Below, piece after piece: positions 38,546 through 48,954 of a stretch of 64,000 nt of DNA. The number at the start of each line of letters is the position of its first letter. Within the stretch, counting starts at the first letter, position 1. The position numbers were made by a program, and so were the translations under genes. The notes under the pieces were generated by a model. That model had not been told where the DNA came from and searched no databases. It saw nothing but the letters and a program-made list of their open reading frames with translations. This DNA is from an uncultured Bacteroidales bacterium (GTDB lineage: Bacteria; Bacteroidota; Bacteroidia; Bacteroidales; Paludibacteraceae): positions 1 through 64,000 of the forward strand of contig CAMEKM010000003.1 of the NCBI GenBank assembly GCA_945921355.1, written 5' to 3'.

Positions 38546-39841
38546 ATGAAATTAAATGACAGAGTAATTGCAGTCATAGGACTGGGTTATGTAGGATTGC
38601 CATTGGCAATTGAGTATGGAAAGAAATACCGCGTGATTGGTTTTGACATCTATCAAGCTCGCGTAGATGAATTGAATCGTGGGGAAGACCACACTTTAGA
38701 GGCAGACTTGGTGGGTATGAAGCAGGCTCGTGATGCGTATGAGAGTACGAAGAAGATTGGTTTGACCTTTACATGCAATATAGAGGATTTGAAGCAAGTA
38801 AACACTTACATTGTGACCGTGCCTACCCCAATCGACCGCTTTAACAACCCTGACTTAACTCCGCTGTTGAAAGCAAGCGAAACAATTGGCAAGACATTGA
38901 ACAAAGGTGATTTAGTGATTTATGAATCAACCGTTTACCCAGGTTGTACGGAAGAAGATTGCGTGCCTGTCTTGGAGAAGTTTAGCGGTTTGAAGTTCAA
39001 CGAGGACTTCTTCTGCGGTTACTCGCCAGAGCGTATCAATCCAGGTGACAAAGTAAATACATTGACTAAGATTAAGAAGATTACTTCGGGTTCAACTCCA
39101 GAGATAGCAGACTTGGTGGATGCACTGTACAACTCCATTTTGGAGAACGGTACCCACAAGGCTCCAAACATGAAGGTGGCAGAGGCAGCGAAGGCTGTGG
39201 AGAATAGCCAACGAGATGTAAATATCTCATTTATGAACGAATTGGCTTTGATTTGCGACCGCGTAGGAATTGATACCAACGATGTCATCGAAGCAGCAGG
39301 TAGCAAGTGGAACTTCTTGAAATATCGTCCAGGTTTAGTAGGCGGACACTGCATATCTGTGGATCCATACTACTTGGCACACAAAGCAAAATCGCTGGGT
39401 TATGACCCGCAAGTAATCTTATCAGGTCGTGCAGTGAACAACTCCATCGCCAAGTTTATCGCAGATAAAGTGCTTAAATTGATGATTCAAAAAGACCACA
39501 AAATTAAAGATTCGAATGTATTGATTCTAGGTGTAACCTTCAAAGAGAACTGCCCAGACTGCCGCAACACCAAAGTGGTGGATATTGTAGAAGAATTGGA
39601 AGATTTTGGCTGTTGCGTGGACATCTATGATCCATGGGCAAGTGCAGAGGTTGTGCAACATGAGTATGGCAAAGAGCTGATTGCAGCTGTTGATCCAGAT
39701 AAAGAGTATGCAGCGGTTATAGCATGTGTGAGCCATAACCAATTCAAGACATTCGACTTTAAGAAATACAAAGAAATGAATGCCGTAATCTTTGATGTGA
39801 AAGATTTTGTGGATCGCACATTGGTAGATGGAAGATTGTAA
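38546..39841 (+). CDS. Nucleotide sugar dehydrogenase (WbpO/TviB-like, UDP-HexNAc 6-dehydrogenase)
   Basis: VIGLGYVGLPLAIEYGKKYRVIGFD, ESTVYPGCTEE, GYSPERINPGD, CISVDPYYLAHKAK, GVTFKENCPDCRNTKV. Confidence 0.88.
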   Translation: MKLNDRVIAVIGLGYVGLPLAIEYGKKYRVIGFDIYQARVDELNRGEDHTLEADLVGMKQARDAYESTKKIGLTFTCNIEDLKQVNTYIVTVPTPIDRFNNPDLTPLLKASETIGKTLNKGDLVIYESTVYPGCTEEDCVPVLEKFSGLKFNEDFFCGYSPERINPGDKVNTLTKIKKITSGSTPEIADLVDALYNSILENGTHKAPNMKVAEAAKAVENSQRDVNISFMNELALICDRVGIDTNDVIEAAGSKWNFLKYRPGLVGGHCISVDPYYLAHKAKSLGYDPQVILSGRAVNNSIAKFIADKVLKLMIQKDHKIKDSNVLILGVTFKENCPDCRNTKVVDIVEELEDFGCCVDIYDPWASAEVVQHEYGKELIAAVDPDKEYAAVIACVSHNQFKTFDFKKYKEMNAVIFDVKDFVDRTLVDGRL

Positions 39842-39896
39842 GCAGCAGAGCTGCGAAAGTGGCAAACGGCAGTTTGCGTAAATGGCAGCAAGCTGC
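39842..39896. repeat. Three tandem short stem-loops in the intergenic gap
   Basis: gcagc-aga-gctgc; gcaaac-ggca-gtttgc; gcagc-aa-gctgc at ~20-23 bp spacing. Confidence 0.75.
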
Positions 39897-39996
39897 GAGA
39901 ATGGCTAAATCGAAAATGGATCACATACGGCTCACGTGAAGCGTAGCAAAACCACTTTCGTGAGTGAAACGAACAATAAACATAAACAACGTAAAT

Positions 39997-41235
39997 ATGA
40001 TAATTGCAGTAGCAGGAACGGGATATGTCGGCTTGTCGATAGCAACACTATTGGCACAACATCATAGAGTGTTGGCAGTGGATATTGTGTCCGAAAAGGT
40101 GGAGATGATTAATCGTCGCCAATCGCCTATTCAAGACGAATATATCGAGAAGTATTTCGCAGAAAAGCAATTAGACTTGACTGCCACCTTAGATGCAGAA
40201 ATGGCATACAAGGAGGCAGAAATAGTGGTGATTGCTGCACCTACGAACTACGACAGTCAGAAAAACTATTTCGATACTTCGGCTGTGGAATCGGTAATCG
40301 AAGTGGTATTGCGTGTGAATCCGCAAGCAATCATGGTAATAAAATCTACCATACCAGTTGGTTACACCGAATCGGTACGCAAAAAATTTGGCACAGAAAA
40401 TATTCTCTTCTCACCGGAATTCTTACGTGAATCGAAGGCATTATACGACAATCTATACCCATCTCGAATCATTGTGGGAACAGATGTGAATAATCCACGA
40501 TTGGTGGAAGCAGCCAAACAATTTGCTGACCTGCTACAAGAAGGTGCCATCAAAGAGCATATAGATACCTTGTTTATGGGTTTTACTGAAGCAGAGGCGG
40601 TGAAGTTGTTTGCCAATACGTACTTAGCTTTGCGTGTGAGTTACTTCAATGAGTTGGATACCTATGCCGAGATGAAAGGTCTTGATACGCAATCAATTAT
40701 TAACGGCGTGTGTCTTGACCCACGTATCGGAACACACTACAATAATCCATCGTTTGGTTATGGCGGATATTGTTTGCCCAAAGACACCAAGCAGTTGTTG
40801 GCGAATTATCAAGATGTACCTGAGAACTTGATTGAGGCGATTGTGGAAAGTAATCGTACACGTAAGGATTTCATAGCAGACCGTGTGTTGGCAAAAGCAG
40901 GATATTATGACTATTACAACAATGGTCAATACAATGCACAAGAAGAACATACTTGCGTGATTGGCGTATACCGCTTGACAATGAAATCGAATTCGGACAA
41001 TTTCCGTCAGTCAAGTATCCAAGGCATTATGAAACGCGTGAAGGCTAAGGGCGCACAAGTGATTATTTACGAACCTACTTTACCCGATGGTTCAACATTT
41101 TTTGGTTCATTAGTAGTCAACAACTTAGAGCACTTCAAAGCGCAATCACAGGCGATTATTGCCAACCGCTATGATACTTGTTTAGAAGACGTGAAAGAAA
41201 AAGTATATACAAGAGATATATTTAGAAGAGATTAA
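39997..41235 (+). CDS. ugd: UDP-glucose 6-dehydrogenase
   Basis: [47 protein letters not shown]. Confidence 0.9.
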   Translation: MIIAVAGTGYVGLSIATLLAQHHRVLAVDIVSEKVEMINRRQSPIQDEYIEKYFAEKQLDLTATLDAEMAYKEAEIVVIAAPTNYDSQKNYFDTSAVESVIEVVLRVNPQAIMVIKSTIPVGYTESVRKKFGTENILFSPEFLRESKALYDNLYPSRIIVGTDVNNPRLVEAAKQFADLLQEGAIKEHIDTLFMGFTEAEAVKLFANTYLALRVSYFNELDTYAEMKGLDTQSIINGVCLDPRIGTHYNNPSFGYGGYCLPKDTKQLLANYQDVPENLIEAIVESNRTRKDFIADRVLAKAGYYDYYNNGQYNAQEEHTCVIGVYRLTMKSNSDNFRQSSIQGIMKRVKAKGAQVIIYEPTLPDGSTFFGSLVVNNLEHFKAQSQAIIANRYDTCLEDVKEKVYTRDIFRRD

Positions 41236-41236
41236 T

Positions 41237-42256
41237 ATGTCACCTATCTGGTTATGGATTAAGAATGCACGTAGCATTGCATTGCCTCAATCTGCTTTAC
41301 CATGTTTGACGGCAGTGGTATTGTGCATAGGTCAAGCAGGATTCGTATGGTGGTTATCCATACCCGTGGTACTTGGTATTTGTGCTGCTCACCTCGGCAT
41401 GAATCTTGCAGATGACTATTTCGACTATAAACATAACTCGCGTACACGCGCGGATATTAGCAGTACGAGTGTACGTGCACGAATGGAAAAGTGCCACTAT
41501 TTGGGCGAGGGCAAAGCCACCATTAATCAACTCGGTTGGGCAATAGTATGCTTTCTTACATTTGCAGCTCTAATGGGAGCTATTGCTTTTATAGCGCAAT
41601 GGCTGATGCATGGTTGGCAAGCAGCAATGGGTATAGTGATTTATGCGCTGTTAGGACTATTTGTAGGCATCAACTACTCAGGTAAACCCCTCGAATTAGG
41701 GTATCACGGATTAGGCGAATTAGTAATTGGTCTAATGTTCGGTCCGCTGAACATGTTGGGTGTACAAGCCGCATTAACAGGTAATCCATTTTCATGGGCA
41801 ATGCTATGTATGAGCATCGGTATTGGATGTATGGTAACGAATATCGTGTATGTGCATTCGGTAATGGAAACAAATGCTGATGCAGAATTAGGCAAGATGA
41901 CTTTTGCACGCTTACTCAAGAGCAAAGCTACCATGATTATCTTTATTGGAATCTTTGCTATTATGCCCTTCGTTATGTTGGGTTTAGGTATAGCGTTGAG
42001 TTGGTGGAGTCCATGGTATCTCCTAACTATAGCTACTTTGCCTATGTCCATATTCTTAATCCACTCTACCCGATTGTTTGTTTATGGTCTGCCACGCAAC
42101 GATACACCACATTGGTGGATGGGACCAATGGGTGATTGGGAAGGATATAAGCAAGCTGGCATTGATTGGTTTCTATATCGTTGGCTTCTCGCTCGCAATA
42201 TCTGTACCTTCTTTTGCTTGATACTGATAATAGTACATATCATATTACAATTATAA
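41237..42256 (+). CDS. UbiA/MenA-family prenyltransferase
   Basis: NLADDYFDYKHN first Asp-rich motif, NADAELGKMTFA second motif, multi-TM. Confidence 0.8.
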   Translation: MSPIWLWIKNARSIALPQSALPCLTAVVLCIGQAGFVWWLSIPVVLGICAAHLGMNLADDYFDYKHNSRTRADISSTSVRARMEKCHYLGEGKATINQLGWAIVCFLTFAALMGAIAFIAQWLMHGWQAAMGIVIYALLGLFVGINYSGKPLELGYHGLGELVIGLMFGPLNMLGVQAALTGNPFSWAMLCMSIGIGCMVTNIVYVHSVMETNADAELGKMTFARLLKSKATMIIFIGIFAIMPFVMLGLGIALSWWSPWYLLTIATLPMSIFLIHSTRLFVYGLPRNDTPHWWMGPMGDWEGYKQAGIDWFLYRWLLARNICTFFCLILIIVHIILQL

Positions 42257-42264
42257 ACTATACT

Positions 42265-43182
42265 ATGCTACACTACACCAAACAACTTATTTATTTAGCA
42301 CAATGGTTTGCACGTGCGCGTTTTTTTGGTCGTCGTGCACCTTTGCAGACAGTATTATTCATTACCGATAAATGCAACTTACGTTGCAAACATTGCTCCG
42401 TATATGGTAGTGCAGGTGACAAGCAACGCTTGTTTGAGGATATTGTAGCCGATATGCGCTATTCTTATGAACTTGGCTCACGTTTTATCGACCTTGAGGG
42501 CGGCGAGCCCACGCTATGGAAAGAAAATGGTCGCACTATCAATGACCTAATTGACAAAGCATTGGAGATCGGTTTTTTCTCTATCACCATCACTACCAAT
42601 GCGCAGCAAGACTTCTCTTGGATACATCCACAATCCATATGGGTGAGTATGGATGGTATTGGCGGATACCACGACCGCATTCGAGGCGAAGGCTCATTCG
42701 CACGCTTAGAAGAAAATATCCGCAAGTCAAGATTCAAGCACATCTGCGTAAATATGGTGGTCAATGCACTCAACTATGAGTCGCTTGAGGCTGCAATGGA
42801 GTATGCAAAGAACAACCCTGCCATCGAACAAATATCTATCAACTTCCATACCCCATACCCAGGAACTGAGTATCTGATGCTACCACCAGAAAAAAAAGCC
42901 GAACTGATAGACAAAATACTTGCATATAAAAAGAAGGGGTATCCAATCATGAACTCTCGTTCAGGGTTAAAACTTATGAAACGCAATGCATTAGGGAAGA
43001 TTAAGTTGGGTGAAGAATGTTTTGTTACGAACTTTATCTATACTGATGGTAGCCGTGGTTTATGTTTAGGCTATGGTACAGATCAATGTCGTGTCTGCGG
43101 ATTCTGTATGGCTGGCGAGATGGCCAGTGTGTTCCATTTTCGCCTCGACACCATTCTCTCAGGATTCAAATTGAGAATGTAA
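42265..43182 (+). CDS. Radical SAM protein
   Basis: TDKCNLRCKHCSVYG (CxxxCxxC), DLEGGEPTLW; C-terminal CRVCGFCMAGEM cysteine cluster; start reset from 42166 to 42265. Confidence 0.85.
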   Translation: MLHYTKQLIYLAQWFARARFFGRRAPLQTVLFITDKCNLRCKHCSVYGSAGDKQRLFEDIVADMRYSYELGSRFIDLEGGEPTLWKENGRTINDLIDKALEIGFFSITITTNAQQDFSWIHPQSIWVSMDGIGGYHDRIRGEGSFARLEENIRKSRFKHICVNMVVNALNYESLEAAMEYAKNNPAIEQISINFHTPYPGTEYLMLPPEKKAELIDKILAYKKKGYPIMNSRSGLKLMKRNALGKIKLGEECFVTNFIYTDGSRGLCLGYGTDQCRVCGFCMAGEMASVFHFRLDTILSGFKLRM

Positions 43183-43207
43183 CATGTAATTCCTCAAACA
43201 TAGAATT

Positions 43208-43226
43208 ATTTGGCATAGTTTTTGTC
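43208..43226 (+). promoter_or_regulatory. -24/-12 (sigma54-like) promoter upstream of ferritin
   Basis: TTTGGCATAGTTTTTGTC; GG-N10-GT spacing. Confidence 0.6.
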
Positions 43227-43279
43227 ACATAATTATATGAGATTATCCATTCAATTATAACCAATAAAAACAAACAATT

Positions 43280-43801
43280 ATGATTTCAAAAAAATTAGAA
43301 GGGGCTATAAATGCCCAGATTAATGCTGAAATGTGGTCAGCATATTTATACTTGAGTATGTCAGCATACTGCCAAGACGCAGGATTGCCTGGTATGGCAA
43401 ACTGGTTTGCTATCCAATTCAAAGAGGAGCAAGACCATGCTATGATTCTGCTGAATTACCTGCAAAGTCGTGGTGGACGCGTATTACTCGCTCCTATCGC
43501 TGAAGTTCCTACCGAGTGGGCTAGTCCTTTGGCAGCATTTGAGAACACCCTTGAGCACGAAGGTAAAGTGACAGCACTCATCAATAACCTGATGGCACTT
43601 GCTGTGGAGGAGAAAGATTTCGCATTGCAAAGTCGTCTCAATTGGTTCGTAGATGAACAAGTGGAAGAAGAAGAAAACGCAACAGACTTGGTACACAAAC
43701 TCCGACTTATTGGCGACAATGGGTATGGTTTGTACCAAATTGACCAAGAATTGGCCGCACGCGTTTATACACAAGCTAGTCCATTGGCGACAGCTGAGTA
43801 A
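43280..43801 (+). CDS. ftnA: Ferritin
   Basis: INAQINAEMWSAYLYLSMSAYC, FKEEQDHAMILLNYLQSRGG, EEKDFALQSRLNWFVDEQVEEE. Confidence 0.95.
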   Translation: MISKKLEGAINAQINAEMWSAYLYLSMSAYCQDAGLPGMANWFAIQFKEEQDHAMILLNYLQSRGGRVLLAPIAEVPTEWASPLAAFENTLEHEGKVTALINNLMALAVEEKDFALQSRLNWFVDEQVEEEENATDLVHKLRLIGDNGYGLYQIDQELAARVYTQASPLATAE

Positions 43802-43808
43802 TTTGATT

Positions 43809-44588
43809 ATGAATATGAAAAAGATTTTTGTTGCGCTATTAGCATTGGGTTGCTTGGTAGCTTGTACGCCAAAGAAAACGGCATACGAACAATATACCGA
43901 ATTATACAATGATTTGAAAGCACAATTGGAAACCGTAGAAGACCGTGCTGCGAAAGACTCACTCATTGAGGAATTTGTTGTACAAGGTTATACCCTCATC
44001 ATGGAGAACGTAGAGGACGTGACCAGTGACTCTATCGTATTGGCACATTTCTACATGCTCAGCCCAGAGCAAAAAGCAGAGTTGTTTGCAGCAATTCCAG
44101 CAGAGCGTTTGGAAATGCCAACCTTGCAGCCTATCCATCAAGAATACCTAATCGAGTTGAAGACTTCTGCAGGTAATCCTTACATAGAAATCGCTTCGCT
44201 CAAGGCAGATGGTACTGTATTGGCACTGAGCGAGTTGGTAGGAAAAACCGACTATGTATTGGTGGACTTTTGGGCTTCGTGGTGTGGTCCATGCCGCCGA
44301 TTAATGCCCGTATTGAAGGAGTTGTATGAGTCCTATCACCCATCTGGTAAGTTGGAGATTTTGGGCGTGAGTTGCGACCGCGATGAGGCAGAATGGCTCA
44401 AAGCCATTGAGGAAGATGAGTTGCCATGGTTGCATATCCGCGATCAACGCACAGAACCATACAACCCATGCGACTTGTACGGCATATCAGCTATCCCAAC
44501 TACTATACTCATTAACAAAGAGGGCGTAATCGTAGGGCGTAATCTTAACGAAGCTGAAATAGAAGGTATATTGGCAGGAGTACAATAA
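43809..44588 (+). CDS. TlpA/thioredoxin-like lipoprotein
   Basis: Lipobox LALGCLVAC; VLVDFWASWCGPCRRLMPVLKELY; ISAIPTTILINKEG. Confidence 0.9.
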   Translation: MNMKKIFVALLALGCLVACTPKKTAYEQYTELYNDLKAQLETVEDRAAKDSLIEEFVVQGYTLIMENVEDVTSDSIVLAHFYMLSPEQKAELFAAIPAERLEMPTLQPIHQEYLIELKTSAGNPYIEIASLKADGTVLALSELVGKTDYVLVDFWASWCGPCRRLMPVLKELYESYHPSGKLEILGVSCDRDEAEWLKAIEEDELPWLHIRDQRTEPYNPCDLYGISAIPTTILINKEGVIVGRNLNEAEIEGILAGVQ

Positions 44589-44600
44589 TTTTGTAACTTC

Positions 44601-44644
44601 ATAACATAATAAGAGGATTGCATGCAATCCTCTTATTATGTTAT
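44601..44644. terminator. Bidirectional terminator between convergent tlpA-like gene and ftsY
   Basis: ataacataataagaggattgc-at-gcaatcctcttattatgttat, 21-bp perfect stem. Confidence 0.85.
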
Positions 44645-44645
44645 A

Positions 44646-45608
44646 TTAGTCGTTTTTCACTCCCAGCAGAGATCTCACAAACTCTTCGCGATTGAAAACT
44701 TGCAAATCAGTCATTTGCTCTCCCAGACCAATATAACGAACTGGTATCTTAAACTGATCACTTATGCCGATCACTACTCCACCCTTTGCCGTTCCATCTA
44801 ATTTAGTGATAGCTAAGGAACTTACTTGAGTAGCTTTGGTAAATTGCTTCGCTTGTTCAAAAGCATTCTGCCCCGTACTTCCATCCAAAACAAGCATTAC
44901 ATCATGTGGTGCATTAGGTATTATTTTCTGCATCACATTTTTGATCTTGGTCAACTCATTCATTAAGTTGATCTTATTATGCAAGCGTCCTGCTGTATCA
45001 ATCAACACTACATCCGCATCATTTGCCTTCGCACTCGAAATCGTATCAAATGCTACACTCGCTGGATCAGAACCTTGTTGCTGTTTTACCACAGGAACTC
45101 CTACTCGCTCTCCCCATATACACAGTTGCTCCACAGCTGCCGCACGAAAAGTATCTGCTGCTCCTAAATACACTTTTTTGCCCGCCTGCTTGTATTGGTA
45201 AGCCAATTTACCAATGGTAGTAGTTTTACCTACTCCATTAACTCCCACAACCATAATAACATACGGTTTGCATGGTAATGGATCGGCGAAATCCATTATT
45301 TGCGTACTATTGTTTTCAGCCAGCAACGATGCGACTTCGTCCACCAAAATGGCATTAAGTTCCTTTGTTCCGATATACTTATCACGCTTTACACGTTCCT
45401 GAATACGTTCAATAATGCGCAATGTGGTTTCCACACCTACATCAGATGTGATAAGGGCTTCTTCTAAGTTGTCCAACACATCATCGTCCACCGTTGATTT
45501 GCCAGCAATTGCATGACTAATCTTGCTGAGTACAGATTCTTTCGTCTTTTCAAGACCTTTATCTAATGTTTCCTTCTTTTCTTTTCCAAATAATCCGAAA
45601 AATGCCAT
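44646..45608 (-). CDS. ftsY: Signal recognition particle receptor FtsY
   Basis: GVNGVGKTTTIGKLA, DTFRAAAVEQL, DTAGRLHNKINLM, TKLDGTAKGGVVIGI. Confidence 0.96.
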   Translation of the reverse strand: MAFFGLFGKEKKETLDKGLEKTKESVLSKISHAIAGKSTVDDDVLDNLEEALITSDVGVETTLRIIERIQERVKRDKYIGTKELNAILVDEVASLLAENNSTQIMDFADPLPCKPYVIMVVGVNGVGKTTTIGKLAYQYKQAGKKVYLGAADTFRAAAVEQLCIWGERVGVPVVKQQQGSDPASVAFDTISSAKANDADVVLIDTAGRLHNKINLMNELTKIKNVMQKIIPNAPHDVMLVLDGSTGQNAFEQAKQFTKATQVSSLAITKLDGTAKGGVVIGISDQFKIPVRYIGLGEQMTDLQVFNREEFVRSLLGVKND

Positions 45609-45619
45609 AACTATCCGTT

Positions 45620-47581
45620 TTAATCATCTAATTCTTCATATACAGAGTTCTTGCTCTTAAATTCAGGTACAATTTGCTTCATCAACTTCACTGTAGGAAA
45701 TACTTTGCCATCTTGCGCCAACTTAATCAATGATTCGATTTGCTCTGCCACTTCCTGATAATCATACTCTCGTACTTTCGCAACAAGAATTTTCTTATGC
45801 TTTGTTGGAATAGTTGTTTCTTTCTGATTCAGCAATTCTTCATATAACTTTTCACCAGGACGCAAGCCCGTATATGTGATTTCGATGTCCTTACCAGGCT
45901 CAAAACCAGCTAAACGAATCATATTCTTTGCTAAATCTGCAATCTTAACTGGTTGCCCCATATCGAAACAGAAAATTTCACCGCCATTACCCAAGGTTGC
46001 TGCTTCTAACACTAAGCAACTTGCCTCTGGTATTGTCATAAAATAGCGAATAATGTCAGGATGAGTTACAGTTACAGGTCCACCCGAAGCAATCTGTTTC
46101 TTGAAATAAGGTACCACCGAACCATTACTACCTAACACATTGCCAAAACGTGTGGTAATAAATTTTGTACAATCTGCATCATCTTTTGCCTTTTGCAAGA
46201 ATAGTGATTGAACATAAATCTCTGCGATGCGCTTCGATGCTCCCATCACGTTTGTTGGATTCACTGCTTTATCAGTAGATACCATTACAAAACGTTTCGC
46301 TTTGTATTTAATTGCCATATCTGCGACATTCTTAGAGCCTTGCACGTTAGCTAATATCGCTTGCGCCGGGAAATCCTCCATCAATGGCACATGCTTATAA
46401 GCTGCTGCATGAAACACAACATGAGGATGATACTCCTCAAAGACCTCTTCTACCATATCCACATTTCTCACATCCGCAATTACTGGTACAAATTGCTGAT
46501 TAGGAAACTCTTTGCGCAAATCAACAGTCAAATCATGCAGAGGTGACTCTGCCATTTCGAATAGAACGATTGTCTGTGGTTTGAATGCTGCCACTTGGCG
46601 TACAATTTCGCTACCAATACTACCCGCAGCACCCGTTACCATCACCGTTTGGTCCTTCAAGATGGTTACTACATTGTCCGTATCAATATCAATAACAGGA
46701 CGTTCCAACAAATCTTCTACCCGAATAGACTCTATACGCCCCACAACGCGTTCTGTATCATCAAGAGACTGATTGTTGATTATATCAAAATCAGTAAAAT
46801 GAGGAGTAGTTAGAATTTGAATTTTATTATCTATAAAAATTTTCAAATCCTTCATTGGATTAATTTCTTTCATCTTGATTGGAGAAACAATCACATATTT
46901 AATATGATTTTTCTTCATCATATCAATCATATCTTGACTCAGTTTATACACTTTCAATGTGAGCAAACTATGATGAGCATCATCATTTTGGTCAGCAATA
47001 AAACCTACAGGACGATATTTACTATCCATATTTGACTGTAGCATTTTTGCGATAGATAACCCTGCCGATTTTGTGCCATATATCAACACTTTTTCTACAC
47101 CTCTCGATGTATGTGAAATATGTTCGAAAACGGTTTTAATAGTCACTCGCCAACCAAACAACAACGTTATTGCGACAAAGATATATATAACTAAAATGGA
47201 CGTTAAGAATGGTGGATTAGAAATATCCGTACTATATTTGATAGTTAGATTGACTATCAACAAGACAATCCCCGTCACACCTACTGAACATGCAACCTTT
47301 AATGTATCAACAAAAGTAGAATAGCGCAAGATACCTGAATATGTATGAAACGCCCAAAAAGATAGTGTCTGCAAACCAACCACAGCCATAGCTTGTTCCC
47401 ACAATGGCAAACGCATAGTTAAGTCATAGGTTAATAATTCACTACCAATCAAATAACTTACTACAAAAGCAATCAACACGATTAATAAGTCCAATAACAG
47501 CACTCCCCAACGAGGAAGATACCCTATGTTGATCCAATGTGAAAACATATCAGTTTTTAATATTTCCAGATTTCGTTTCAT
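45620..47581 (-). CDS. Membrane-anchored UDP-GlcNAc 4,6-dehydratase (PglF/WbpM/CapD family)
   Basis: N-terminal TM segments; VMVTGAAGSIGSEIVRQ; VSTDKAVNPTNVMGASKRIAEIY; GLRPGEKLYEELL. Confidence 0.92.
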   Translation of the reverse strand: MKRNLEILKTDMFSHWINIGYLPRWGVLLLDLLIVLIAFVVSYLIGSELLTYDLTMRLPLWEQAMAVVGLQTLSFWAFHTYSGILRYSTFVDTLKVACSVGVTGIVLLIVNLTIKYSTDISNPPFLTSILVIYIFVAITLLFGWRVTIKTVFEHISHTSRGVEKVLIYGTKSAGLSIAKMLQSNMDSKYRPVGFIADQNDDAHHSLLTLKVYKLSQDMIDMMKKNHIKYVIVSPIKMKEINPMKDLKIFIDNKIQILTTPHFTDFDIINNQSLDDTERVVGRIESIRVEDLLERPVIDIDTDNVVTILKDQTVMVTGAAGSIGSEIVRQVAAFKPQTIVLFEMAESPLHDLTVDLRKEFPNQQFVPVIADVRNVDMVEEVFEEYHPHVVFHAAAYKHVPLMEDFPAQAILANVQGSKNVADMAIKYKAKRFVMVSTDKAVNPTNVMGASKRIAEIYVQSLFLQKAKDDADCTKFITTRFGNVLGSNGSVVPYFKKQIASGGPVTVTHPDIIRYFMTIPEASCLVLEAATLGNGGEIFCFDMGQPVKIADLAKNMIRLAGFEPGKDIEITYTGLRPGEKLYEELLNQKETTIPTKHKKILVAKVREYDYQEVAEQIESLIKLAQDGKVFPTVKLMKQIVPEFKSKNSVYEELDD

Positions 47582-47634
47582 AATCTCAGTATTTATGTAT
47601 TTGACACACTCTCTCCAAAAAGGCTGAAGAATCT

Positions 47635-48909
47635 TTATCGAATAATTGCAGATTTGATAGTCTCTACAATGTAGCGAACATCTTCATCCGATACGTATGG
47701 TCCAGCAGGCAAGCACATTCCCACTTTAAATATTGCTTCGCTTATTCCATTCACATATGCTGGTGCATTCTTATAGACTGGTTGCTTGTGCATTGGCTTC
47801 CAAACTGGGCGTGCCTCAATCTTTGCATTGAGCATATATACGCGCAGGGCTTCTACGTTATCATTTGGCTGACAATCAGTTACTGCGGTATCTACAGCGT
47901 GAATTACACCCGCTGCACCACCTACGGCTGTTTTGATAACTTCTTTATAAGCATTCTCTTGGCCTTTGATGCGCAAAGTAGGGTCTAATTCGATAGTACA
48001 TAACCAGTAGTTGGAATCATAGTTCTCTGATGGTGCTTTATGTACTGTAACTCCCTCTACATCAGCGAGTAATTCTTCATAAAGTGCTTGCACATGCTTG
48101 TGATGAGCAATGTGATCGTTTGCGATAGTCATTTGTCCATGACCAATGCCCGCACAAATATTAGACATGCGATAGTTATAACCTACCTCCTCATGTTGGT
48201 AGTATGGATATGCTTCGCGTGCTTGAGTGGCATACCACATTACTTTATTCTTCAGTTCAGCATTTTCGCAGACTAATGCACCGCCTCCAGATGTGGTAAT
48301 CATCTTATTGCCATTGAAGGAAAGCACACCAAACTTGCCAAAAGTACCCAATACTTGTCCCTTGAACTTAGAGCCAAAGCCTTCAGCTGCATCTTCAATC
48401 ACTGGAATGTCGTATTTCTTTGCTACTGCCATGATGCGCTCGCAATCATATGGCATACCATATAAGGCCACAGGTACGATTGCTTTTGGTTTCTTGCCTG
48501 TTTTCTCGATACGATCTAAGATGGCTTTCTCCAACAGCTCTGGGTCCATATTCCACGTATCTGGTTCAGAATCAATAAATACGGGTGTTGCACCAAGATA
48601 TGTAATCGGATGGGACGAAGCACAGAATGTGAACGATTGCACACATACCTCATCACCTGCTTTCACACCGCAAGCAATCAAAGCTAAATGTACAGCAGCA
48701 GTACCAGCAGAGAGTGCTACGACCTCTTTTTCTTGACCTTGTTGGTCTTTACCAACGAATTGCTTGAGATCATCCTCAAAAGCATTTACATTTGGTCCCA
48801 AAGGCACTACCCAATTGGTGTCAAATGCCTCTTTGATATATTTCTGCTCTAATCCCTCGTCTGACATATGTGCCAAACAAAGGTAAATCATTTTTCGTTC
48901 GTTACTCAT
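47635..48909 (-). CDS. DegT/DnrJ/EryC1/StrS (PglE-like) aminotransferase
   Basis: ALSAGTAAVHLAL, PVIEDAAEGFGSKFKGQ, FSFNGNK-type PLP lysine (LSFNGNKMITTSGGGAL). Confidence 0.92.
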   Translation of the reverse strand: MSNERKMIYLCLAHMSDEGLEQKYIKEAFDTNWVVPLGPNVNAFEDDLKQFVGKDQQGQEKEVVALSAGTAAVHLALIACGVKAGDEVCVQSFTFCASSHPITYLGATPVFIDSEPDTWNMDPELLEKAILDRIEKTGKKPKAIVPVALYGMPYDCERIMAVAKKYDIPVIEDAAEGFGSKFKGQVLGTFGKFGVLSFNGNKMITTSGGGALVCENAELKNKVMWYATQAREAYPYYQHEEVGYNYRMSNICAGIGHGQMTIANDHIAHHKHVQALYEELLADVEGVTVHKAPSENYDSNYWLCTIELDPTLRIKGQENAYKEVIKTAVGGAAGVIHAVDTAVTDCQPNDNVEALRVYMLNAKIEARPVWKPMHKQPVYKNAPAYVNGISEAIFKVGMCLPAGPYVSDEDVRYIVETIKSAIIR

Positions 48910-48954
48910 AGTTAATTCTTTAATTTTAGTATACCTATCTATAATTAAAATCTA

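Noticed and set aside
44646-45608. ftsY as a functional part of the polysaccharide locus
   Set aside because: Universal housekeeping gene; adjacency at the operon end is probably incidental
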